Origin: CAYZZA01 sp964482685
GTDB taxonomy: Bacteria > Bacillota > Bacilli > Lactobacillales > Carnobacteriaceae_A
DNA: 32,804 nucleotides
Direction: 5' to 3'
NCBI GenBank assembly: GCA_964482685.1
Contig: CAYZZA010000007.1
Span: 1 to 32,804 of the forward strand
Shown: positions 25,645 to 31,921 of the stretch, piece after piece
Layout of the letters: each line of letters begins with the position of its first letter
How positions within the stretch are numbered: position 1 is the stretch's first letter
Program-made: the position numbers and the translations under genes
The notes under the pieces: generated by a model
The model's input: the letters and a program-made list of their open reading frames with translations, nothing else
Databases searched by the model: none
Told to the model about the DNA's origin: nothing

Positions 25645-25690
25645 CAAAAAAAAGGGCAATCAAAGAGCTTTCTTTAAAGGAAGTTGCCCT
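25645..25690 (-). terminator. Intrinsic terminator inside the secA leader
   Basis: On the minus strand AGGGCAA (25690-25684) and TTGCCCT (25659-25653) pair, followed by eight T. The enclosed sequence is coding for a short ORF and can partly self-pair. Confidence 0.75.
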
Positions 25691-25695
25691 GTCAT
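25660..25695 (-). CDS. Putative 11-residue leader peptide upstream of secA
   Basis: ATG at 25695 is preceded by AAAGGA with 6 nt spacing, a good ribosome site. The ORF encodes MTGQLPLKKAL and stops at TGA (25662-25660), inside the terminator hairpin. It continues in frame upstream to another ATG at 25734, giving 24 codons, but that ATG has a badly spaced ribosome site. Translation here would hold ribosomes on the 5' arm of the terminator, the logic of classical attenuation. It may be a chance ORF; only its position and ribosome site support it. There is no membrane segment, so it is not an obvious SecM-type export sensor. Confidence 0.3.
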   Translation of the reverse strand: MTGQLPLKKAL

Positions 25696-25757
25696 CTTTT
25701 TTCCTTTGATTTGGCTACCAAGGAGCAATCGCATGCCTTCTCTTGCTTTTTTCTTCT

Positions 25758-25786
25758 ATTAGAAATGCAACGTTAATCTATGTAAA
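25758..25786 (-). promoter_or_regulatory. Promoter of the secA leader
   Basis: On the minus strand there is a -35 TTTACA (25786-25781, 5 of 6), an exact 17-bp spacer and a -10 TCTAAT (25763-25758, 5 of 6). Its -35 overlaps the T tract of the hpf terminator. Transcription should start near 25751. Confidence 0.6.
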
Positions 25787-25822
25787 AAGAACTGCCGGTG
25801 CTTCACGCACTTAGGCAGTTCT
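25784..25822 (-). terminator. Intrinsic terminator of hpf
   Basis: AGAACTGCC and GGCAGTTCT form a perfect 9-bp stem, with an inner GTGC/GCAC stem, and are followed on the minus strand by TTTTT. It lies about 18 bp after the hpf stop. Confidence 0.88.
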
Positions 25823-25839
25823 ACATGTATAGAAAAAAC

Positions 25840-26415
25840 TTATTTAGAATCGGTTTCAATCAAGCCGTATTTTCCGTCTTTGCGTTTGTACACGATGTTT
25901 GTTGCGTTGGTGTCTCCGTCTTCAAAGATGAAGAAGTTATGTCCAAGCATATCCATTTGAAGCACAGCTTCTTCTGGGTGCATTGGTTTAAGAGACAAGT
26001 TTTTTGTACGAACAATTTGATTGCCTGTTTCTTCTTCATACTCATCGCGCTCAGCCATGGATTCTTCTAATCCACCTGCTGGGATTGCTTGTTCCACTAA
26101 CGTGTCACGACGTCCTTTACGGTTTGTTTTTGTTTTGTATTTTCTCATTTGTCTGGCTAGTTTGTCTGTTACCAAATCCACACTGCCATACAAATCTGGA
26201 GATTTTTCTTCTGCTCTCAAAACAACGTTTGGAAGTGGGATAGTCACTTCAACTTTTGCTGTTTTATCAGAGTATGTTTTTAAGTTTACGTGTGCAGTCG
26301 CTTCGGGAACATCTTCGAAATACTTCGTTAGTTTCCCTACCTTTTTTTCTACATAATCGCGAATTGCATCCGTCACTTCAATATTCTCGCCTCGTATGCT
26401 ATATCTCAACATCAT
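25840..26415 (-). CDS. hpf: Ribosome hibernation promoting factor, long form
   Basis: This is a long-type HPF of 191 residues. The N-terminal S30AE/YfiA domain (about 1-100) binds the small-subunit decoding region. The C-terminal domain (about 130-190, with LSLKPMHPEEAVLQMDMLGH and GKYGLIE) dimerises to make 100S ribosomes in resting cells. The frame extends to a TTG at 26430, but GGGGAG lies just before ATG codons at 26415 and 26412; either may be used. It has a near-consensus promoter and a leader hairpin close to the ribosome site. The hpf-secA order is conserved in Bacillota. Confidence 0.95.
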   Translation of the reverse strand: MMLRYSIRGENIEVTDAIRDYVEKKVGKLTKYFEDVPEATAHVNLKTYSDKTAKVEVTIPLPNVVLRAEEKSPDLYGSVDLVTDKLARQMRKYKTKTNRKGRRDTLVEQAIPAGGLEESMAERDEYEEETGNQIVRTKNLSLKPMHPEEAVLQMDMLGHNFFIFEDGDTNATNIVYKRKDGKYGLIETDSK

Positions 26416-26433
26416 ACTCTCCCCTTTCAAAAT

Positions 26434-26467
26434 AAAAACCTTTTTTTCAAAAGAACAGTAGGTTTTT
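26434..26467 (-). promoter_or_regulatory. Hairpin in the hpf leader
   Basis: On the minus strand AAAAACCT and AGGTTTTT form an 8-bp stem with an 18-nt loop, followed by ATTTT, then directly by the hpf ribosome site. It could be an attenuator, a weak terminator or a fold that affects initiation. Confidence 0.4.
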
Positions 26468-26491
26468 CACTGTGCCTCTGTCTTCTTTTTA

Positions 26492-26520
26492 AGTATATAA
26501 GATTCTCTCTTATAGCACAA
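26492..26520 (-). promoter_or_regulatory. Promoter of hpf
   Basis: On the minus strand there is a -35 TTGTGC (26520-26515), an exact 17-bp spacer and a -10 TATACT (26497-26492). No sigma-B type (GTTT/GGGTAT) pair was seen. Confidence 0.65.
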
Positions 26521-26551
26521 GAAAAGCGACGCGCCTCTTTTACAAGACAAC

Positions 26552-27283
26552 TTACCGAAGGACCGAGAACGTCTTTACGTGTTCTACGCCATTTTTATAC
26601 AACAAGGATGCAGCACTCCACATTGTCTTTCCTGTTCCGTACGAAAGATCCACCAACACGACTTGCTTAGTATGTACATTCCCTTTGTGTGTGTCCATAC
26701 AGACAAACTTTGTGTCACATTCGGTGCAGCGAATAGAACGTTTTGCCCCGTGTTTAACGTGTGTCCGATTGTTTGATCGTTGCTCTGATGACTTTTGGCA
26801 GACTAGCAAAGATGCATAAGGCACTTTTGCATCTACTAATAATCGAGCTACATCGTCAAGCGCGCCGTCAGCAAGCTTGCACTCGTGAGAGGGAAGTGGA
26901 ACAATGGTATACCCTTCTTGGATAAGTGGCCGAAGGCAAGAGCGTATTTCTTTCGCAAAGATGCGACTCAACCGAGTGTCTCCTATTAAAGTGTACCGCT
27001 CCAACCATTCTTCTGCGAGGCCTATGTGTGCATACAAGGCTTGATGCAAAAAGGCACACTCTGGATAGGCTTCTGCCCACGTTTGGCAAGCCAGACACTG
27101 CTTTCCTTCTTCAGTTGATACGTAGCACGTCGGACAATGAGCACGTGTCGAACTTTTTAACGAAACAAGCCTAGCTCTACACTTTGTGCACACGGTTGGG
27201 GGCTCTGCTGGACGCCAGGAAAACAAAAAAGACAGACTCATGGCTTCTGTAACGGTCCCGCCACATAAGAAACAATTAGCCAT
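26552..27283 (-). CDS. comFC: ComF family protein (ComFC), with divergent PRPP-type loop
   Basis: ComFC is a phosphoribosyltransferase-like competence protein that works with ComFA in uptake of transforming DNA. The 243-residue protein has two N-terminal zinc knuckles (CFLCGG, CTKCRA) and a third Cys cluster (CPTC, CLAC), then a phosphoribosyltransferase-like fold. The usual DD-[IV]-x-TTG-A-T loop appears as LVDLSYGTGKTM: the second acidic residue and the TTGAT core are altered. Its start overlaps the comFA stop by 8 bp, showing an operon. No convincing terminator follows before the hpf promoter. Confidence 0.88.
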   Translation of the reverse strand: MANCFLCGGTVTEAMSLSFLFSWRPAEPPTVCTKCRARLVSLKSSTRAHCPTCYVSTEEGKQCLACQTWAEAYPECAFLHQALYAHIGLAEEWLERYTLIGDTRLSRIFAKEIRSCLRPLIQEGYTIVPLPSHECKLADGALDDVARLLVDAKVPYASLLVCQKSSEQRSNNRTHVKHGAKRSIRCTECDTKFVCMDTHKGNVHTKQVVLVDLSYGTGKTMWSAASLLYKNGVEHVKTFSVLR

Positions 27284-28649
27284 GGGTCACATATCCTTTC
27301 TTTCGCCCTAGTCGATTCATGTGCCTAATTTGGCGAATGGCTTGTTTCATCGCACGTGTCTGTCCAAAGTGAAGAAACACTACGTCCCCAGTTGGGTAGA
27401 GCGAACTACGCCCGGCACGGCCCGAAATTTGGACAAGAGCTGCTTCGGTAAATGTACGGTCTTCGGCTCCTAACACAAGCACGTGTACATTTGGGAACGT
27501 CACACCCCTTTCTAAAATAGTCGTAGTCAGCAAAAAGCGGTATTCATGGTCACGCATCGCTTGTACTTTTTCTTTTCGCATAGGATCTTTTGAAGACACC
27601 GACGAAAACGCGACAGCGGGGAAGTGGTTGCGTACCGTTTGTTCAAAGCGACTCATCCACTCAATATTTGGAATAAACACCAAAAACGTACGGTCCATCG
27701 CCACCCATTTTTTCATCAGACGAATAACTGGAGAATAAGGCAAACGAGAAGTTGATTGCCGCTTCCAATTGCCAACCCATTTACACGTTGGAACTGGTAG
27801 GGGGTACCCATGATACCGTGCTGGCAAAATAGATGCCTGCAGCCGTTTTGTTCGTACTTCTTGTTGGAGTTGCTTGTCCGGTGTGGCACTCAAATAAATC
27901 AAACTAGCAACTGATTTGCACGCTGTTTGTGCTCCAAATCGCAAGCTTTCATCCAAGTGATAGGGAAAAGCATCCACTTCATCAATGACTAACACATCAA
28001 ATGCCTCTTTAAACCGCCACAACTGATGCGTGGTAGCGATCACCAAAGGAGTATACCGATACGGCTCATCCATACTGCCATGGAGCACCGCGAGTGGAAC
28101 GGTTGGAAAGGCTTGTTTCAATCGCGGCGCAAGTTCCAAGCACACATCCACTCGAGGACATGACACACATACTCGCTTTCCAGCCTGGAGAGCAACGTGA
28201 ATGCCTTCAAACATCATTTCTGTTTTTCCAGCCCCAGCCACTGCCCAAATAAGATGTGCGCGATTTTCTTTGACTGCACACACCACATCGTTTGAGGCTT
28301 CTTGTTGTTGCGAAGACAGAACCCCGTCCCACGCAAGGAGGGGTCCAGATACCTCTGGCGCCTCTTTTTTAAACTCAAGTCCTTCGTAAAACACACTACA
28401 TTGCGTGACTTTGCCCATCTGTAAACAACGCACACAATACACACACTCTTTTCCGCATGCACAGCCTCCCACGGCATGATCTTTTGAGTCAAAAGAGCCA
28501 CATCGAAAACAAGACAGATGCGCTGATACATCCGTAAATCCAGGATGAGTCCGAATCGTTCCAGCCTCTACCCCCGAAAAAAGTGCAGGTCGTTTGTCCG
28601 GTGGAATTTCTTCAATCAAAAGAGCTCGGCCACACATCCACTGTTCCAT
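27276..28649 (-). CDS. comFA: ComFA, ATP-dependent DNA helicase/translocase for transformation
   Basis: ComFA is a superfamily-2 ATPase thought to drive single-stranded DNA into the cell. The 457-residue protein has an N-terminal zinc-binding region with C47, C50, C63, C65, C69, C72 and C75. Motor motifs follow: Walker A AVAGAGKT (136-143), DEVD (223-226), LSATP (253-257), and motif V/VI ERGVTFPN and QISGRAGRS. AAAGGAG precedes the ATG at 28649. It heads the comFA-comFC operon. Upstream, repeated TGTTTACATCCT sites suggest a dedicated regulator, and no ComX-type box was recognised. Confidence 0.95.
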   Translation of the reverse strand: MEQWMCGRALLIEEIPPDKRPALFSGVEAGTIRTHPGFTDVSAHLSCFRCGSFDSKDHAVGGCACGKECVYCVRCLQMGKVTQCSVFYEGLEFKKEAPEVSGPLLAWDGVLSSQQQEASNDVVCAVKENRAHLIWAVAGAGKTEMMFEGIHVALQAGKRVCVSCPRVDVCLELAPRLKQAFPTVPLAVLHGSMDEPYRYTPLVIATTHQLWRFKEAFDVLVIDEVDAFPYHLDESLRFGAQTACKSVASLIYLSATPDKQLQQEVRTKRLQASILPARYHGYPLPVPTCKWVGNWKRQSTSRLPYSPVIRLMKKWVAMDRTFLVFIPNIEWMSRFEQTVRNHFPAVAFSSVSSKDPMRKEKVQAMRDHEYRFLLTTTILERGVTFPNVHVLVLGAEDRTFTEAALVQISGRAGRSSLYPTGDVVFLHFGQTRAMKQAIRQIRHMNRLGRKKGYVTHG

Positions 28650-28671
28650 AAGTATCTCCTTTTCTTTGCTA

Positions 28672-28738
28672 TGTAAACAAAGGGCCCCTAAGTCAATCGG
28701 GTTGCTTGTTTACATCCTCCTAGCTATGTTTACATCCT
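28672..28738. repeat. TGTTTACA repeat cluster upstream of comFA (possible operator)
   Basis: An exact 12-bp direct repeat, TGTTTACATCCT, occurs at 28707-28718 and 28727-28738, a 20-bp (two-turn) period. Its 8-bp core occurs inverted at 28672-28679. On the minus strand a -35-like TTGACT (28696-28691) lies between the direct pair and the inverted copy. Confidence 0.6.
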
Positions 28739-28752
28739 TATACATAAAGTAC

Positions 28753-28785
28753 GCAAAAAAAGCAGACAGGAATTTCTGTCTGCTT
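28753..28785 (-). terminator. Intrinsic terminator of degV
   Basis: A perfect 10-bp stem, AAGCAGACAG and its complement, with a 6-nt loop is followed on the minus strand by a run of T. Confidence 0.88.
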
Positions 28786-28861
28786 GTTCTTTGTTTTAGA
28801 AACCGTCTACTGACTCGTTTTGTGTGTTATATACGTGAATGAATCCTCTCGTGTTTGTGGC

Positions 28862-29716
28862 TCAATGAGTTTGTTTGTATAAGACCAATCCGATAGCGCC
28901 TTGACCGGTATGCACCCCAATTACTGGACCGATATACAAAATATCAAAGGCAATACCTGGAAATTTGCGGATCAAGTCTTGTTGCCACTCTTTTGCAACT
29001 TGTTCATTGTTTGTATGTAAGATAGACGCATTGATAGGATACTCTTTTTCCTTTAATTCTGCTTCAAGCAACTCTTCAATGCGCAAACGTGCTTTTCGTT
29101 GGGTACGAATCTTTTCAAACACTTCGATTTTCCCGTTCACAAACGTTAACACAGGTTTGATTTTTAACATTGTTCCAAGTGCTCCAGCAGCACTTGACAA
29201 GCGACCGCCCTTGACGAGGTTTTTCAAGTCATCTACCACAAAAAACAACCTCATGCTGTCACGGAGAACATCCAGTTGGGCCACAATTTCTTTCACTGTA
29301 TACCCTGCTTTTGCTAGTCTGGCTGCTTCTAAAGCAAGGACAGCTTGTCCACCACTAGAGTGTTTGGAATCATACGCAGTAACTTGAGCAGGGTGAAAAG
29401 ACTCTGCTACACTAGCGGCATTTTGATACGTACCGCTAATGTTTTTAGACAAGTGAATGCTGATGATGGCATCATACCCTTCATCGGCTAACTCTTGATA
29501 CACAGCCAACAAATCCCCCACCGTTGGCTGCGAACTTGTTGGCAAATGGTCCATTTGGTCCACTCGTGTAAAGAACTCTTCCGTGGATAAATCAATTTCT
29601 TCTCTATAGGCTTTCCCCTCTAAAATAACAGCCAAGGGAACATTGCGAATACCTGTTTGTTTGTATTGCTCAGGAGAAAGATAGGCTGTGCTATCTGTGA
29701 CAACAGCCACATTCAT
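28862..29716 (-). CDS. DegV family fatty-acid-binding protein
   Basis: This 284-residue DegV-fold protein belongs to the family that includes FakB, which presents fatty acids to the kinase FakA. Visible family blocks are VVTDSTAYLSPEQ at the N-terminus, TSSQPTVGDL, ISIHLSKNISGTYQNA and YDSKHSSGGQAV. The frame opens at 29827, overlapping the divergent gene, but AAAAGGACG before the ATG at 29716 and the family N-terminus decide the shorter start. The gene is next to the com operon, as in Bacillus (yviA-comFA), and divergent from the yvyE-like gene. Its precise ligand and partner cannot be told. Confidence 0.93.
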   Translation of the reverse strand: MNVAVVTDSTAYLSPEQYKQTGIRNVPLAVILEGKAYREEIDLSTEEFFTRVDQMDHLPTSSQPTVGDLLAVYQELADEGYDAIISIHLSKNISGTYQNAASVAESFHPAQVTAYDSKHSSGGQAVLALEAARLAKAGYTVKEIVAQLDVLRDSMRLFFVVDDLKNLVKGGRLSSAAGALGTMLKIKPVLTFVNGKIEVFEKIRTQRKARLRIEELLEAELKEKEYPINASILHTNNEQVAKEWQQDLIRKFPGIAFDILYIGPVIGVHTGQGAIGLVLYKQTH

Positions 29717-29770
29717 AATGTACACGTCCTTTTGATTGTAGGTTGATTCTGGTAAGATACATCTTAACAA

Positions 29771-29786
29771 TGCTATGATTATAGCA
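29771..29786 (-). promoter_or_regulatory. degV promoter with palindrome over the -10
   Basis: The minus strand has TGC and a consensus TATAAT (29783-29778). TGCTAT and ATAGCA, with a 4-nt gap, form an inverted repeat covering the -10. The spacer upstream contains a 16-bp sequence that recurs near nagB. Confidence 0.6.
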
Positions 29787-29818
29787 TATCCAAATGAAAA
29801 CAGGGAAGTGAGTTTAGC

Positions 29819-30454
29819 GTGAAGCATGACTATCGAACAATCGCCAGAGGCGGGACGTTTGAAGAAACCATCCGAAAATCAAGGTTTATTTGCCATTTAA
29901 AGCGTACCCCCACTGAAGAGGACGCTTTGGCGTTTGTCGACGCGATCAAAACCGAACACTACAAAGCCACTCACAACTGTGTGGCCTATCTCATTGGAGA
30001 AACTAATCAGATTCAACGCGCATATGATGATGGCGAACCAAGTGGAACAGCAGGCGTACCTATGTTAGAAGTCTTGAAACAAAACAACTTGAAAAATGTG
30101 ACTGCCGTAGTGACGCGTTATTTTGGAGGCGTCAAACTTGGGGCGGGTGGACTCATTCGAGCATATGGCTCTTCTGTCAGCAATGCCTTAAAAGAAATAG
30201 GACTTGTCGACAAAATCAGGATGCAAGAAATCCACGTCACTGTGCCGTACACGTTGAGTGGACGACTGGAACATGAACTCAGAGGATCTTCTTCTTTTTT
30301 GTTGGCAGATATTCTCTACACCGATGTGGTCACATTTGTGTGCCACGTACAAGTTGCAAAAACGTCTGACTTTGAAGAGATGTGTACCGAATCCAGCAAC
30401 GGAGAAGCCATGTTCACCCATACCGATCAGTTGTTTATTGAGGTCCCTGTGTAG
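29819..30454 (+). CDS. yvyE: YvyE/YigZ (IMPACT) family protein
   Basis: The 211-residue protein matches the YigZ/IMPACT family. Its conserved blocks are KSRFICHL (20-27), ATHNCVAYLIGE, DDGEPSGTAGVPMLEVL (70-86) and RYFGGVKLGAGGLIRAYG (about 99-116), followed by a ferredoxin-like C-terminal domain. The eukaryotic relative IMPACT modulates GCN2; the bacterial role is unclear. The start is GTG at 29819, since the nearby ATG is out of frame. It is divergent from degV with about 100 bp shared upstream DNA, the same pairing as in Bacillus, and ends in a terminator. Confidence 0.93.
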   Translation: MKHDYRTIARGGTFEETIRKSRFICHLKRTPTEEDALAFVDAIKTEHYKATHNCVAYLIGETNQIQRAYDDGEPSGTAGVPMLEVLKQNNLKNVTAVVTRYFGGVKLGAGGLIRAYGSSVSNALKEIGLVDKIRMQEIHVTVPYTLSGRLEHELRGSSSFLLADILYTDVVTFVCHVQVAKTSDFEEMCTESSNGEAMFTHTDQLFIEVPV

Positions 30455-30534
30455 CATGTGATTCGATACTGCACCGGTTTATCTAGACCAGCCACGAAAC
30501 CTACACAAAAGACGGTTCTAGATTAGAAGATTTG

Positions 30535-30566
30535 AAAAGAGCGTTCTTTAAAAGAGCGCTCTTTTT
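30535..30566 (+). terminator. Intrinsic terminator of yvyE
   Basis: AAAGAGCG and CGCTCTTT form an 8-bp stem followed by TTTTT, about 80 bp after the stop. It may also slow convergent transcription from nagB. Confidence 0.8.
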
Positions 30567-30657
30567 GTCTTCTTTTTTTCTTTTACGGAAGCACCCACAC
30601 TTTTAAATGCTTAGCAGGTGCGCCTTGATGGAAGGTGTGTGTAGTCTAGGATAGCCC

Positions 30658-31386
30658 CTATGCATCTATTCCTTTTGAAAATTCTGTAGAGGTCAGCAAG
30701 CTTGCTGCATCCTCATCTAAGATAACAGTCACATGTGGATGTTTCTGTAGCACACTTGCGGGTACTTTTTCAGTAATGGGCCCTTCAATCATTTTCTTCA
30801 CAGTAGCCGCTTTTTCTTTTCCATAAACAAGCATCACGATTTCCTTGGCACGCATAATAGTACAAATCCCCATCGAATACGCATACTTTGGCACTTCCTC
30901 GCGTGAGTTAAAGTACCGCTTGTTGGAATCGATGGTTTCAGGTGTTAGCGCAACTTTTTGGGTCAACGATGAAAAGCATGTTCCGGGTTCATTAAATCCA
31001 ATGTGTCCATTTAACCCCATTCCAAGTATTTGAAGATCGATGGGATGCGCTTCAATGAATTCTTCATACGCTGCTGTCTCTGTGACGCCTTTCATGCCAT
31101 CTGGAATGACACTTTTCTTAAATGGTTTTTTAGAAAATAAGTGTTCTTTCATAAAGTAATGGTAACTTTGAGGGTGGTCTTCGCCTAACCCGACGTACTC
31201 ATCCAAGTTTATGGACACCATATCGGAAAAGTCTAATTCACTTTTTACCATTTCTTCATACAATGTTTCCGGTGAACTTCCTGTCGCAAGTCCCAAGACT
31301 TTGCTGCCGGACTCGACTGCTCTTTTGACGTACTTAAAGGCTTCTTTTCCGCCTTCATACCGATCTTTTACAACAATAACTTTCAT
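30658..31386 (-). CDS. nagB: Glucosamine-6-phosphate deaminase
   Basis: NagB converts glucosamine 6-phosphate to fructose 6-phosphate and ammonia, returning amino sugar to glycolysis and opposing GlmS. The 242-residue protein has the family blocks GLATGSSPETLYE, the catalytic INLDEYVGL and ILGMGLNGHIGFNEPG. The length equals the Bacillus enzyme. The frame begins at a TTG (31410), but the ATG at 31386 fits the family N-terminus MKVIVV and lies about 11 nt after GAAGGGA. No nagA is adjacent. A long gene-free stretch lies upstream; no GntR/NagR-type box was recognised. A CcpA site was also not clear. Confidence 0.95.
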   Translation of the reverse strand: MKVIVVKDRYEGGKEAFKYVKRAVESGSKVLGLATGSSPETLYEEMVKSELDFSDMVSINLDEYVGLGEDHPQSYHYFMKEHLFSKKPFKKSVIPDGMKGVTETAAYEEFIEAHPIDLQILGMGLNGHIGFNEPGTCFSSLTQKVALTPETIDSNKRYFNSREEVPKYAYSMGICTIMRAKEIVMLVYGKEKAATVKKMIEGPITEKVPASVLQKHPHVTVILDEDAASLLTSTEFSKGIDA

Positions 31387-31921
31387 CTTTTTGTCAATCC
31401 CTTCTATCAATCAACATGCGGGTTGAGTGACTTGTCCCAGATGAATCGATTTTATCCAATGCATTTGTTTACTTGTAAAAAACCTCTGGCTCAACTTCTC
31501 ACGCACGTATACCTATCGCTTTCTTGTTTGCAGATTATTCTTCCTCTTAGAGACGTCTTGTTTCTCTCGTCTTATCGAATGATCCTATTGCACATATCCA
31601 AATGAAAAAGACGGGACAAAAAGCACTTGAAAAGGGTAACACGTCGTCGCATAAATGTCCAGAAACAGATTCACAGACAATCAATGATTTTATGTGCATG
31701 GATTGACCGACCTGCTAGTTTTTGTTTTTTATATTTCTATAAGGGGTTGCGTTCTCGTCTAATGTGCTTTTAGTCTACCATGTTCGCTTTCAGATGAAAA
31801 CTACTGCTTCTTTTCATCTTCGAATTAGAAAAGAGTCAGCGAAAAAACGAGTTTTTACTTATCCAACAGTCAATACTTTTAGGTGAGAGGAATTACAGTC
31901 TGTGCCTGTCGTACATATTTT
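31387..31921. other. 535-bp gene-free stretch between nagB and the LTA-synthase-like gene
   Basis: No convincing ORF or RNA gene is seen. The stretch holds a TTTAC-GTAAA inverted repeat near 31469, the 16-bp sequence shared with the degV promoter (31593-31608), a TTATA/TATAA repeat near 31730, and a perfect 9-bp inverted repeat AGATGAAAA/TTTTCATCT (31792-31800 and 31811-31819). No T-tailed terminator for the gene on the right was found. Confidence 0.5.

Larger units (their letters stand above)
25522..25839 (-). other. 318-bp region between hpf and secA
   Basis: No large gene is seen. Reading on the minus strand it holds, in order, the hpf terminator, a promoter, a leader with a short ORF, an intrinsic terminator, an extended -10 promoter and the secA ribosome site. 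Each is listed separately. Confidence 0.7.

Noticed and set aside
29717..29827. N-terminal extension of the DegV protein overlapping yvyE
   Set aside because: It would cover the promoter with consensus TATAAT; the family begins at MNVAVVTDST.
31423..31605. 60-codon plus-strand ORF upstream of nagB
   Set aside because: No ribosome site, no family resemblance and AT-rich non-coding composition.
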